A stretch of DNA of 64,000 nt from the NCBI GenBank assembly GCA_018780805.1, contig JADMJD010000026.1, forward strand, positions 24,755 through 88,754. The letters are read 5' to 3'. The position numbers were made by a program, and so were the translations under genes. The stretch comes from Rubrivivax sp. Its GTDB lineage: Bacteria > Pseudomonadota > Gammaproteobacteria > Burkholderiales > Burkholderiaceae_C. Numbering within the stretch: position 1 is the stretch's first letter; the number at the start of each line of letters is the position of its first letter. Under the pieces are notes generated by a model that saw only the letters and a list, made by a program, of their open reading frames with translations, searched no databases and was not told the DNA's origin. Shown piece after piece: positions 1 to 8,371 of the stretch.

Positions 1-2
1 TC

Positions 3-1148
3 CCCGCCCCTGCCGTGACACCTGAACAGGACTTTCCTCGCTGGGTCCAGGCCTTCGCCGCCACGGCGCGCGATGCCGGCATCAACGACACCACCTTGCG
101 CTCGGCCTTCGACGATGTGCGCTTCGTGCCCCGCGCCGTGGCGCTGGACCGCCGCCAACCCGAGTTCACGCAAACCGTGTGGGACTACCTGGACCGCGCG
201 GCATCGCCCAACCGCGTGGCAAGCGGGCGCGAGAAGCTGGCGCAGTTCAACGCCGAGGCCGAGGCCGCGGCGGCCCGCCACGGCGTGCCGGCCCCGGTGC
301 TGGTGGCGGTGTGGGGCCTGGAGAGCAGCTACGGCGCCAACTTCGGCGACATCCCGGTGATCGATGCGCTGGCCACGCTGGGCTTCGAGGGCCGGCGCGA
401 GGCCTGGGCGCGGCAGCAGCTGCTGGCCGCTTTGCAGATCCTGCAAAGCGGCGACATTCAACGTGCCCGCATGGTCGGCTCCTGGGCCGGTGCGATGGGG
501 CAGACGCAGTTCCTGCCGTCCAACTTCCTGGCCTACGCGGTGGACGCCGACGGCGATGGCCGGCGCGACATCTGGGGCAGCATGGCCGATGTGATGGGCT
601 CCACGGCGAACTTCCTGGCGCGCGCGGGCTGGGTGCCGGGCCAGCCCTGGGGCACCGAGGTGCGGCTGCCACCGGGCTTCGACCCCGGCCGCGCCGATGC
701 CAGCGTGCGCCAGACCAGCGCGGCCTGGGCGGCCGAGGGCCTGCAGCCGGCCACCGACGCGGCGCTGCCCGAGCTGGGCGATGCGATAGTGCTGCTGCCG
801 GCCGGGGCCAGCGGGCCGGCCTTCCTGGTCGGCACGAACTTCCGCGCGCTGCTGCGCTACAACAACGCCACATCCTACGCGCTGGCGGTGGGCCTGCTGT
901 CGCAGGGGATCGCCGGTGGGCCGGGCGTGGTGTCACCGTGGCCACGCGACCTGGTGGCCTTGTCACGTGCCCAGCTGCTGGTGCTGCAAACGGCGCTGAA
1001 CGAACGGGGTTTTGCCAGCGGCACACCCGACGGCGTGATGGGCCCGGCCACGCGGGCCGGCCTGCGCGCCTACCAGCGCAGCCTGGGCCTGCCGGCGGAC
1101 GGCTTCCCGACGCTGGACCTGCTGGCGCAACTGCAAAGCCGCCCATGA
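3..1148 (+). CDS. Lytic murein transglycosylase, MltB family (5' end cut by window)
   Basis: This is a periplasmic enzyme predicted to cleave the MurNAc-GlcNAc bond of peptidoglycan with formation of a 1,6-anhydro product. The catalytic-Glu motif GLESSYG lies near residue 101 counted from the GTG at 15, followed by the family stretches MVGSWAGAMGQTQFLPS and AVDADGDGRRDIW. A peptidoglycan-binding domain (LLVLQTALNERGF...DGVMGPATRAGLRAYQ) fills the last ~60 residues. The frame is open back to base 3 and no signal peptide is visible, so the real start lies upstream of the window. The stop overlaps the next gene's ATG (ATGA), so the two genes are probably co-translated. Confidence 0.9.
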   Translation, partial: PAPAVTPEQDFPRWVQAFAATARDAGINDTTLRSAFDDVRFVPRAVALDRRQPEFTQTVWDYLDRAASPNRVASGREKLAQFNAEAEAAAARHGVPAPVLVAVWGLESSYGANFGDIPVIDALATLGFEGRREAWARQQLLAALQILQSGDIQRARMVGSWAGAMGQTQFLPSNFLAYAVDADGDGRRDIWGSMADVMGSTANFLARAGWVPGQPWGTEVRLPPGFDPGRADASVRQTSAAWAAEGLQPATDAALPELGDAIVLLPAGASGPAFLVGTNFRALLRYNNATSYALAVGLLSQGIAGGPGVVSPWPRDLVALSRAQLLVLQTALNERGFASGTPDGVMGPATRAGLRAYQRSLGLPADGFPTLDLLAQLQSRP

Positions 1149-2407
1149 GCAGCACCGACACCCCGTGGGACGTCGTCATCGTCGGCGCCGGCGCGGCCGG
1201 GCTGTTCTGCGCCGGCATCGCCGGGCAGCGCGGCCTGCGTGTGCTGGTGCTGGACCATGCCGAGAAGGTGGCCGAGAAGATCCGCATCTCGGGCGGCGGC
1301 CGCGCCAACTTCAGCAACCGCGACCTGGACCCGCACGCGCCGCACCGGCACTTCATCAGCGCCAACCCGGCTTTCTGCCGCTCGGCGCTGTCGCGCTACA
1401 CACCGGCGGACTTCATCGCGCTGGTCACGCGCCACGGCATCCCCTTCCACGAAAAACACAAGGGCCAGCTGTTCTGCGACCGATCCGCCGACGACCTGAT
1501 CCAGATGCTGCTGCGCGAGGCCGAGACCGGCGGCGTGCAGCGCTGGCAGCCCTGCCAGGTGGCCGCGGTGCGGCAGCAAGGCGATGCGCTCTATGTGCTG
1601 GACACCGACCGCGGCCCGGTGCGCAGCCGCGCGCTGGTGGTGGCCACCGGGGGCCTGTCGATCCCGAAGATCGGCGCCACCGACTTTGGCCACCGCCTGG
1701 CGCGGCAGTTCGGCCTGCGGCTGGTGGACACGCGTCCGGGCCTGGTGCCACTGACCTTCGACGGCGACGGCTGGGCGCCGTACGCTGGCCTGGCCGGGCT
1801 GGCGCTTCCGGTGGGCATCAGCACCGGCAGTGGCACATCGCGCGGCACATTCGCTGAAGACCTGCTGTTCACGCACCGCGGCCTGTCGGGCCCGGCCGTG
1901 TTGCAGATCTCCAGCTATTGGCAGCCGGGCACGCCGATCACGCTGGACCTGGCGCCCGGCACCGACCTGGCCAACACCTTGCTGCAGGCCAAGACCACGT
2001 CGCGCCGCAAGCTCGCCAATGAGCTGGCCACGTTCCTGCCCAGCCGCTTGGCCGAGGCCTGGCTGCAGGGCCTGGCCGAGGCCCAGCGGCCGGTGGCCGA
2101 GGTCTCGAACAAGGTGCTGGCGGCGCTGGCCGAGCGGCTGACACGCTGGGCCCTGGTGCCGACGGGCACCGAGGGCTACCGCAAGGCCGAGGTGACGCTG
2201 GGCGGCGTGGACACCCGCGACCTGTCGTCACGCACGATGGAATCCACCCAACAGCCCGGGCTGTACTTCATCGGCGAGGTGGTGGATATCACCGGCTGGC
2301 TGGGCGGCTACAACTTCCAGTGGGCCTGGTCCAGCGCGCATGCCTGTGCGATGGCTTTGCCCTTGCCGCCCACACAGGCCACCGCAGCGGCACCCGCCGC
2401 GGCCTGA
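1145..2407 (+). CDS. YhiN/HI0933-family FAD flavoprotein (TIGR03862-like)
   Basis: The 420-aa product is a probable FAD-dependent oxidoreductase of unknown substrate. An N-terminal Rossmann motif VVIVGAGAAGLFCAG (residues ~10-24) binds the ADP part of FAD. It is followed by the family signature EKIRISGGGRANFSN and a C-terminal FIGEVVDITGWLGGYNFQWAWSSA segment that closes the FAD site. Start ATG 1145 overlaps the stop of the transglycosylase gene. The ORF track begins this frame at 179, but that extension is only the shadow of the upstream gene. Family function is not established, so only the cofactor is secure. Confidence 0.9.
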   Translation: MSSTDTPWDVVIVGAGAAGLFCAGIAGQRGLRVLVLDHAEKVAEKIRISGGGRANFSNRDLDPHAPHRHFISANPAFCRSALSRYTPADFIALVTRHGIPFHEKHKGQLFCDRSADDLIQMLLREAETGGVQRWQPCQVAAVRQQGDALYVLDTDRGPVRSRALVVATGGLSIPKIGATDFGHRLARQFGLRLVDTRPGLVPLTFDGDGWAPYAGLAGLALPVGISTGSGTSRGTFAEDLLFTHRGLSGPAVLQISSYWQPGTPITLDLAPGTDLANTLLQAKTTSRRKLANELATFLPSRLAEAWLQGLAEAQRPVAEVSNKVLAALAERLTRWALVPTGTEGYRKAEVTLGGVDTRDLSSRTMESTQQPGLYFIGEVVDITGWLGGYNFQWAWSSAHACAMALPLPPTQATAAAPAAA

Positions 2408-2413
2408 CCCTGC

Positions 2414-2803
2414 TCAGGCGTGCAGCAGCCGGCCCCCGGCGAAAGACCAGTTCTCCCACGCCGTCTCCTTGAACACCAGCATCAGCTGCTCGGGCTCCAG
2501 CTCCGATTCGCGCAGCCGATCGTTCAGCTGCTGCAGGAACTGGCGCTTGAGCTTCACGCTGCGGCCGACCGACCACAGCACCTCGGCCAGCACAAAGCGG
2601 TGGTCACGGGCGTGCGGGCTGCCGGGGGGCTCGGGGTAGTGCGCATCGACCACCAGATCGTCCGGCGCCAGCGCCAGCACACGCTGGAAGCGGTCCGCCT
2701 GCGGCACACCCACGGCCACCAGCGCCTGGTGGATGGCGTCCAGCCACTGCCGGCGTTGTGCGGCGGGCAGGGCCTGGTGCACCGTCAAGGTCACGAGTGG
2801 CAT
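2414..2803 (-). CDS. Tautomerase-like family protein
   Basis: The 129-aa product begins MPLVTLTV, with Pro2 as expected for the catalytic base of 4-oxalocrotonate tautomerase-type enzymes. The body (LVAVGVPQADRFQRV, DRRFVLAEV-like DHRFVLAEVLWSVGRSVKLKRQFLQQLNDRL) resembles the Tautomerase_2 group. The ORF track's longer frame (to 3460) runs through other genes. I chose ATG 2803 because Pro2 must follow the initiator Met. The start lies inside the end of the small upstream gene, so translation is probably coupled. The gene is convergent with the flavoprotein gene, with only 6 bp between them. The substrate is unknown. Confidence 0.82.
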   Translation of the reverse strand: MPLVTLTVHQALPAAQRRQWLDAIHQALVAVGVPQADRFQRVLALAPDDLVVDAHYPEPPGSPHARDHRFVLAEVLWSVGRSVKLKRQFLQQLNDRLRESELEPEQLMLVFKETAWENWSFAGGRLLHA

Positions 2804-3021
2804 GGCTGCTCCTGCACCACCGCCAGCGGCCGGCGGACAGCGGTCAGTCTGTGCCAGGCGGCGAGCAGCGCTGTGCGGGCCCAGCCGGCGACGGCGTCCG
2901 TCATGTCGGCGATCGCCTGCCGCCGCAAGTCGTGGGCATGCCGGGTGGCGGCCGGCACCCAGCCGGCGGGCAGGTGCGGCAATGCGTGGTGGGTCGCTGG
3001 GGTGCGGGGTGTGGGGTTCAT
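2791..3021 (-). CDS. Small hypothetical protein upstream of tautomerase gene
   Basis: A 76-aa ORF, MNPTPRTPATHHALPHLPAGW..., contains one amphipathic or mildly hydrophobic helix (DAVAGWARTALLAAWHRLTAV). It overlaps the tautomerase start by 13 bp. A purine-rich stretch (GAGGACC) precedes the ATG. It lies between the tautomerase gene and the divergent LysR gene, so a LysR-controlled two-gene unit is plausible. I recognise no family. It could be a chance ORF in GC-rich DNA; position and overlap are the only support. Confidence 0.45.
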   Translation of the reverse strand: MNPTPRTPATHHALPHLPAGWVPAATRHAHDLRRQAIADMTDAVAGWARTALLAAWHRLTAVRRPLAVVQEQPCHS

Positions 3022-3137
3022 CGCAGAGGTCCTCGGGTTGGGCGTGCGGCCAATGTAGGCAGCGCACGCGGCGCCCGACACCCCACGCCAGCCACAAGCG
3101 TTTTGCGGCGCGCGCACAGGCGCTGCCGCAAGTGGCC

Positions 3138-4067
3138 ATGCCATCATCGGCCATGGCCCCGATGGCAGCGCTCTCGCTGGACGACTTCGCGCTCTTCGCC
3201 CGCGTGGCGGAGTTGCGCAACCTCTCGGCCGTGGCACGGGAGCGCGATGTGCCGCCGTCCCAGGTGTCGCGCGCGCTGGCGCGCATCGAGCGGCTGTGCG
3301 GCACGCGCCTGGTGCACCGCAGCACCCATGGGCTGAGCCTGAGCGACGAGGGCGAGAGCCTGGCGGCACATGGCGCGCAGTTGCTGTCGGTGGCGCAGGC
3401 GCTGGAAGGCGCGCTCGACGAGCGCCGCGCCGACCCCAGCGGCCTGGTGCGCCTGGCCACCAGCCCGGTGCTGGCCCTGCACCTGCTGCCGGCGCTGACG
3501 CCGCTGCTGGAGCGTCACCCGCGCTTGCGCGTGGAGATCGCCGCCGACGACCGCCTGGTGGACATGGCCCGCGAAGGCATCGACGTGGCCATCCGCACCG
3601 GCGAGCCGCAGCAGGACGGCCTGGTGGCCCGCCCGATCGGCGAGCACAGCCGGGCCCTGTTTGCCGCGCCCGCCTACCTGGCACAGCACGGCACACCGCA
3701 GCACCCGGACGATCTGGCGCAGCACCGCCTGATCGCCAACAGCGCCAACCCCCTGCTCAACCGCTGGCCCTTCCGCGGCGCCGGCCGCGCGGCGGACGAA
3801 GTGCAAGAAATGAAGGTGGCCGGCACGCTGCGCAGCGACAATACGGCCATCCTGCTGGCCATGGTGCTGGCCGGCCTGGGCATCGCACGGCTGAACCGCG
3901 TGATCGTCGCGCCACACGTCGCCGCCGGCCGGCTGCTGCCGGTGCTGCAGGACCACGTGGTGGTGCAGACCAGCCCGATCTACGCCGTGATGCTGCCCGA
4001 CCGTCAGCGCCTGCCCAAGGTGCGCGCCTGCGTGGACCATCTGGCGGCGTGGCTGGCTGACAAATGA
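3138..4067 (+). CDS. LysR-family transcriptional regulator
   Basis: The ~309-aa protein has the LysR layout: an N-terminal winged helix (LDDFALFARVAELRNLSAVARERDVPPSQVSRALARIERLCGTRLVHRST) and a periplasmic-binding-like effector domain (LVRLATSPVLALHLLPAL..., VDMAREGIDVAIRTGEP, LRSDNTAILLAMVLAGLGIARL). It is divergent from the tautomerase unit, the usual arrangement for a LysR target. Three ATGs (3138, 3153, 3162) are possible and none has a clear ribosome site; I list the longest. The effector is unknown. Confidence 0.9.
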   Translation: MPSSAMAPMAALSLDDFALFARVAELRNLSAVARERDVPPSQVSRALARIERLCGTRLVHRSTHGLSLSDEGESLAAHGAQLLSVAQALEGALDERRADPSGLVRLATSPVLALHLLPALTPLLERHPRLRVEIAADDRLVDMAREGIDVAIRTGEPQQDGLVARPIGEHSRALFAAPAYLAQHGTPQHPDDLAQHRLIANSANPLLNRWPFRGAGRAADEVQEMKVAGTLRSDNTAILLAMVLAGLGIARLNRVIVAPHVAAGRLLPVLQDHVVVQTSPIYAVMLPDRQRLPKVRACVDHLAAWLADK

Positions 4068-4071
4068 ACAC

Positions 4072-4087
4072 GGCCCCTTGCGGGGCC
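4072..4087. terminator. GC hairpin between convergent lysR and iclR genes
   Basis: GGCCCC-TTGC-GGGGCC is a perfect 6-bp stem starting 4 bp after the LysR stop, in the 62-bp gap to the convergent IclR gene. There is no T-run, so it is at best a weak or factor-assisted bidirectional terminator. Confidence 0.35.
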
Positions 4088-4129
4088 TGCTCAACCGGCT
4101 CAGCTTGCCCGCATGCGTGCGAAGCGCCC

Positions 4130-4978
4130 TCAGCGCCGCACGGGCTGCGCTGCGCCTGCCTCGCCAAACGGGCCGGCGGCGACGAGGGCGTCCTGCATCA
4201 ACCCCGCGATCCAGCGCTGGCGCTGCTTGGTCATGCGTTCGGTGCTGGCCGCCACGCTGATGCCGGCGATCGGCCGGCCTTCGGCGTCGCGCACCGCGCG
4301 GCCAACTCCAAGGGCGCCCTGCACCGCGTGGTTGCCCACCACGGCCCAGCCGCGTTCGCGCGTGCTGCGCACCAGCAGCCACAGGCGCTCGGGCGTCATG
4401 CCGCCGTAGCGCGTGAGCACCACGCCGTGTGCGTTGATGGCCGCTTCGGCCTCGTCGTCGGGCAGCGCCGCCAGCAGCGCCAGCCCCGAGGCCCCGACGC
4501 CCAGCGGCTGGCGCGCACCAACCTGCACCGACAGGATCTGGACCGGGTAGGTGCCGACCTGCCGCGCGATGCACCAGGAACTGTGGCCCTCGCGCACGAC
4601 CGCGAAGGCCGCGTCGCCGCAGCCCTTGCTCACCCGGGCCAGCACAGGCGCGATGCGCCGCGCCAGGTCCGAGGGCGCGGCGGGCGCCGGCTCGCGCCGC
4701 GCCGCGGCGGTGTAGTGGAAACGGCCGGCGCGCTGCACGTGGCCGGTCTCCAGCAGCGTGCCCAGCAGGCGGTGCACGGTGGCGCGCTGCAGGCCGCTGG
4801 CCTGGCACAGATCGACCACGCGCAACCCGGCGTCACCGGCACGCAGCAGCGTGTCCAGCAGCGCCAGGCCGCGGCGCAGCGCACGCCCATCGCCGTCTGC
4901 CACGGTTGCCTGCGCGACCGGACTTACCCTAGGTTCGTCCGCCAGGCGGACGTTTGAAAGCGACACACGAGAGGCCAT
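4130..4978 (-). CDS. IclR-family transcriptional regulator
   Basis: The protein has an N-terminal winged helix (ALRRGLALLDTLL...GLRVVDLCQASGLQRATVHRLLGTLLETGHVQR) and a C-terminal IclR effector domain (GDAAFAVVREGHSSWCIARQVG, GVGASGLALLAALPDDEAEAAI). Transcription is divergent from the Bug-ligase-lyase-SDR operon, which it probably controls. Two starts are possible. ATG 4978 gives 282 aa. GTG 4903 (VADGDGRALRRG) gives 257 aa and fits the usual distance to the HTH better. With the GTG start, the palindrome at 4937-4951 becomes an intergenic operator. Neither start has a strong ribosome site. Confidence 0.88.
   Translation of the reverse strand: MASRVSLSNVRLADEPRVSPVAQATVADGDGRALRRGLALLDTLLRAGDAGLRVVDLCQASGLQRATVHRLLGTLLETGHVQRAGRFHYTAAARREPAPAAPSDLARRIAPVLARVSKGCGDAAFAVVREGHSSWCIARQVGTYPVQILSVQVGARQPLGVGASGLALLAALPDDEAEAAINAHGVVLTRYGGMTPERLWLLVRSTRERGWAVVGNHAVQGALGVGRAVRDAEGRPIAGISVAASTERMTKQRQRWIAGLMQDALVAAGPFGEAGAAQPVRR
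4937..4951. promoter_or_regulatory. Candidate IclR operator: perfect 7-bp palindrome
   Basis: GTCCGCC-A-GGCGGAC is a perfect inverted repeat 93 bp before the ATG of the Bug gene. It lies inside the first codons of iclR (ATG start) or just upstream of iclR (GTG start at 4903). IclR-type repressors bind palindromes of about this size between divergent genes. Binding is inferred. Confidence 0.4.
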
Positions 4979-5043
4979 CGCCAAGAATTTTCGCAGGTTG
5001 GAGGCCGTGTTCCTCCGGACCTGCACATCCAGGAGACACCGTG

Positions 5044-6048
5044 ATGCCCTCGTCCAAGCCATCTTTCATTGCCACCCGCCGCACCCTGCTGGCCGCCACG
5101 GCCGCCGTGCTGTGGACCACCGCCACCCTGCCGGCGCTGGCCCAGCAGACCAACTACCCCAACAAGCCTGTCAAGCTGTTGGTGGGCTACGCCGCCGGCG
5201 GGGCCACGGATGTGATTGCGCGCCTGGTGGGCCAGAAGCTGGCCGAGGGCCTGGGGCAGACGGTGGTGATCGAAAACCGTGCCGGTGCCAACAGCAACGT
5301 CGGTGCCGAAGCCGTGGCGCGGTCGCCGGCAGACGGCTACACCGTCTTTGTGTTCACGATTGCCAACACCATCAACGCGACGCTGTACGACAAGCTGGGC
5401 TACGACCCGCAGAAGGACTTCGAGCCGGTCGGCCTGATCGCCAAGGTGCCCAACATCCTGGTCGTCAACAACGACGTGCCGGCCAAGACGCTGGCCGAGT
5501 ACGTGGCCTATGCGAAGGCGCAGCCGCAGGGTGTGACCTTCGCGTCATCGGGCAGCGGCTCGTCGATCCATCTCTCGGGCGAGATGTTCAAGATGGTGGC
5601 CAAGCTCAACCTGCTGCACGTGCCCTACCGCGGCAGCGCACCGGCCGTGACCGACCTGATCGGCGGCCAGGTGCAGAGCATGTTCGACAACGCGCCTTCG
5701 GCCATGCCGCACATCCTCGGCGGCCGGCTGCGGCCCCTGGCCATCACCAGCGCGCAACGCTCCCCGCTGCTGCCCGACGTGCCGACGGTGGCCGAGTCGG
5801 GCTATGCTGGCTTTGACGTGCAGAGCTGGTTCGGCCTGGCGCTGCCGCGCGGCACGCCGCAGCCCATCGTCGACCGGCTCAACGCCGAGCTCACCAAGGT
5901 GCTGGCAATGCCCGATGTGAAGAAGCGCCTGGGCGAACTGGGCGCCACGCCCGCGGGCGGCACGCCAGCCGACATGCGCGGTTTTGTCGACGCCGAGATC
6001 AAGCGCTGGAACGCCGTGGTCAAGGCGTCGGGCGCGAAGGCCGAGTGA
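5044..6048 (+). CDS. Bug-family (TctC) tripartite tricarboxylate transporter substrate-binding protein
   Basis: The 334-aa periplasmic binding protein carries an N-terminal signal (ATRRTLLAATAAVLWTTATLPALAQQ; cleavage near residue 33). It has the Bug signatures YPNKPVKLLVGYAAGGATDVIARLVGQKLAEGLGQTVVIENRAGANSN and FASSGSGSSIHLSGEMFK. AGGAG sits 9 bp before ATG 5044; a GTG at 5041 is an alternative. No TctA/TctB membrane genes are nearby, which is common for the many orphan Bug proteins of Burkholderiales. It is the first gene of a five-gene operon, so it probably binds the carboxylate that the following CoA ligase activates. Confidence 0.92.
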   Translation: MPSSKPSFIATRRTLLAATAAVLWTTATLPALAQQTNYPNKPVKLLVGYAAGGATDVIARLVGQKLAEGLGQTVVIENRAGANSNVGAEAVARSPADGYTVFVFTIANTINATLYDKLGYDPQKDFEPVGLIAKVPNILVVNNDVPAKTLAEYVAYAKAQPQGVTFASSGSGSSIHLSGEMFKMVAKLNLLHVPYRGSAPAVTDLIGGQVQSMFDNAPSAMPHILGGRLRPLAITSAQRSPLLPDVPTVAESGYAGFDVQSWFGLALPRGTPQPIVDRLNAELTKVLAMPDVKKRLGELGATPAGGTPADMRGFVDAEIKRWNAVVKASGAKAE

Positions 6049-6062
6049 CAGAGAAGGCCTCC

Positions 6063-7592
6063 ATGTTCCCCATCGACTTCTTCTGGCGCGCCGCGGCGCG
6101 CTGGCCCGAACGCACGGCAATCGACGCGCCCGAGGGCTTCACCACCTACGCCACGCTGGCCGGCGAGGTGGCGGCGTTGGCGGCCGGCTTGTGCGCGCTG
6201 GACCCGCAGCCCGGCAGCCGCGTCGGCATCCTGGCCTCGAACTCGCGCGAGCACCTCGTCGCGCTGCTGGCCACGCTGGCCGCGGGCAAGGTGTGGTTGC
6301 CACTGAACGTCAAGAGCACGGCCAGCGAGATCCAGCGCATCCTCGGCGTCACCGAACCCGGCATCGTCGTGGTCGACCCGGGCAGCGCGGCGCTGATGGC
6401 GACCGCGAGCACCCCGCGTGTGTGGACCGGTGCGCACAGCCCCGATGCGCAGCCCACGGTGTCGGCGCTGATCGCGCAACATGCTGGCGCCGCGCGTCTG
6501 GACCTCGCTGCGTTGGGCCTGAAGGACAGCGACACCCAGGCCATCAAATTCACCGGCGGCACCACCGGCGCGCCCAAGGGCGTGATGCAACCCTACCGTG
6601 CCTGGCTGGCGAACATCAGCAACCAGATCCACGGCTGGGGGTTCGACGAACACGAGCGCTACGTGCTGGCCGCGCCCATCACCCACGGCACCGGCACCTA
6701 CGTGCTGCCCATCCTGGCGCAGGGTGGCTGCCACGTGGGGCTGGCCGAAGCCGGAGCCGAGGCTGTGCGTGCGGCCTTCCGCGACCGCGATGGCACTTGC
6801 TGCTTCATGCCGCCGACGCTGGTCTACATGCTGATGGCCTTGCCCGGCAGTTCGCGCGACGACTATCCGCGCCTGCGGCGCCTGATCTACGGCGGCGCAC
6901 CCATGCCGCCGGAAAAGATCCGCCAGGTGCGCGGGTTCTTCGGCCCGGTGCTGGGCACCACCTACGGCCAGACCGAAGCGCCGCAGATCCTGACGCTGAT
7001 GCGGCCGGAAGACTTCGAGGACGAGCGCAACTGGGCCAGCGTGGGCCGGCGCAGCTGGTTCAGCGACGTCGAGATCATGGCGCCCGACGGCACGCTGCTG
7101 CCCAACGGCGAAGTGGGCGAAGTGGTCGCGCGTGGCGACCTGCTGATGAGCGGCTACTGGCGCCTGCCCGAAAAAACCGCCGAGACCCTGGTGGACGGCT
7201 GGCTGCACACCGGCGACCGCGGCCTGATCGATGAACGCGGCTACCTGTACCTGAAGGACAGGCTCAAGGAGCTGGTGATCACTGGCGGCTTCAACGTCTA
7301 CCCGATCGACGTCGAAAACGCGCTCGGCCAGCACCCCGCCGTGCACGAGTGCGCCGTCTTCGGCATCCCCGACGACAAGTGGGGCGAGGCCGTGCAGGCG
7401 GCCGTGCAGCTGCGCGCCGGTCAGCAGGCCAGCGAAGCCGAACTGATTGCCTGGGTGCGCGCAAGACTGGGCCCTGTGCAGACGCCCAAGCGCATCCACT
7501 TCCGGGCCAGCCTGCCCCGCTCGCCCGTGGGCAAGGTGTTGAAGAACGAGGTCCGCCAGGCGGTGCTGGCCTCCCAAGGAGACCCGTCATGA
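6063..7592 (+). CDS. AMP-forming acyl-CoA synthetase (ANL superfamily)
   Basis: The ~509-aa enzyme adenylates a carboxylic acid and transfers it to CoA. Visible motifs are the phosphate loop FTGGTTGAPKGV (~res 163), the adenine-site motif TTYGQTEAPQI, the hinge HTGDRG...KDRLKELVITGGFNVYP and the catalytic lysine in PVGKVLKNEVR near the C-terminus. ATG 6063 has GAGAAGG 5 bp upstream; GTG 6045 (overlapping the Bug stop) is an alternative start. The 3' end overlaps the lyase ATG. The substrate cannot be read from the sequence; the genes on either side suggest a hydroxy- or branched di/tricarboxylate. Confidence 0.92.
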   Translation: MFPIDFFWRAAARWPERTAIDAPEGFTTYATLAGEVAALAAGLCALDPQPGSRVGILASNSREHLVALLATLAAGKVWLPLNVKSTASEIQRILGVTEPGIVVVDPGSAALMATASTPRVWTGAHSPDAQPTVSALIAQHAGAARLDLAALGLKDSDTQAIKFTGGTTGAPKGVMQPYRAWLANISNQIHGWGFDEHERYVLAAPITHGTGTYVLPILAQGGCHVGLAEAGAEAVRAAFRDRDGTCCFMPPTLVYMLMALPGSSRDDYPRLRRLIYGGAPMPPEKIRQVRGFFGPVLGTTYGQTEAPQILTLMRPEDFEDERNWASVGRRSWFSDVEIMAPDGTLLPNGEVGEVVARGDLLMSGYWRLPEKTAETLVDGWLHTGDRGLIDERGYLYLKDRLKELVITGGFNVYPIDVENALGQHPAVHECAVFGIPDDKWGEAVQAAVQLRAGQQASEAELIAWVRARLGPVQTPKRIHFRASLPRSPVGKVLKNEVRQAVLASQGDPS

Positions 7593-8371
7593 GCACTGCC
7601 GGCCCCATCCCCGAGACCCGTTTGTGCAGCCACACGCTGACCAGCCTGCACTACCGCGACAAGAACCTGGTGGAGGACCTGCTCGGAAAGTGCAGCTTCA
7701 CCGAAGTGATGCTGATGCAGATCCTGGCGCGCCAGCCGAGACCGGTGGACATGCGCATCGTCGACGCCGTGCTGATCGTGCTGATGGAACATGGTCTGAC
7801 GCCCAGCGCCATTGCCACACGGCTGATCTACATGAGCGCGCCCGAGAACCTGCAGGGCGCCGTCGCGGCCGGCCTGCTGGCGGTGGGCAGCAGCTTCGTC
7901 GGCACGATGGAAAACTGCGCGCGCCTGCTCGACCGCATCCTGGCCGCGGGCGACCGGGGCGCGCAGGCGGCCGAGGCGCTGGCCATCGCACGCCACCACA
8001 AGGCCGAGCGCCTGGCGGTGCCGGGCTTCGGCCACCACCTGCACAAGCCGGTGGACCCGCGCGCCTACAGGCTGCTCGACCTGGGCCGGGCCGAGCCCGA
8101 CCTGACCGGCGACAAGATGCAGGCGCTGATGACGCTCTCCGCCGCGGTGGACGGGGTGGCCGGGCGGCCGATCACCATCAACGCCACCGGCGCGGTGGCC
8201 GCGCTGCTGGGCGAGATCGGTGTGCCCACCGGCGTGATGCGCGGCTTCGCGGTCATCTCGCGCGCCGCGGGGCTGGTCGCACACATCGTCGAAGAGCAGC
8301 AAAGCCCCTCGGGCCGGTTCATCTGGGACACCGTTGAGCAGGCGATGCCGACGGTGCGCGATCATGGCTGA
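7589..8371 (+). CDS. Citryl-CoA lyase-like / short citrate-synthase-fold enzyme
   Basis: The 260-aa product matches the small citrate-synthase-like proteins annotated as citryl-CoA lyase. It carries the active-site histidine loop VPGFGHHLHKPVDPRA and NATGAVAALLGEIG, with a helical N-terminal half (LGKCSFTEVMLMQILARQPRP). Such proteins keep only the core of the roughly 430-aa citrate synthase and are thought to act on acyl-CoA thioesters by retro-aldol/Claisen cleavage. Its place directly after a CoA ligase (ATGA overlap) fits cleavage of the CoA ester made by that ligase. The exact substrate is unknown. Confidence 0.83.
   Translation: MSTAGPIPETRLCSHTLTSLHYRDKNLVEDLLGKCSFTEVMLMQILARQPRPVDMRIVDAVLIVLMEHGLTPSAIATRLIYMSAPENLQGAVAAGLLAVGSSFVGTMENCARLLDRILAAGDRGAQAAEALAIARHHKAERLAVPGFGHHLHKPVDPRAYRLLDLGRAEPDLTGDKMQALMTLSAAVDGVAGRPITINATGAVAALLGEIGVPTGVMRGFAVISRAAGLVAHIVEEQQSPSGRFIWDTVEQAMPTVRDHG

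Noticed and set aside
247-1365. 372-aa minus-strand ORF over the transglycosylase gene
   Set aside because: It is Arg/Pro/Ala-rich with no domain and is a shadow of the GC-rich gene on the other strand.
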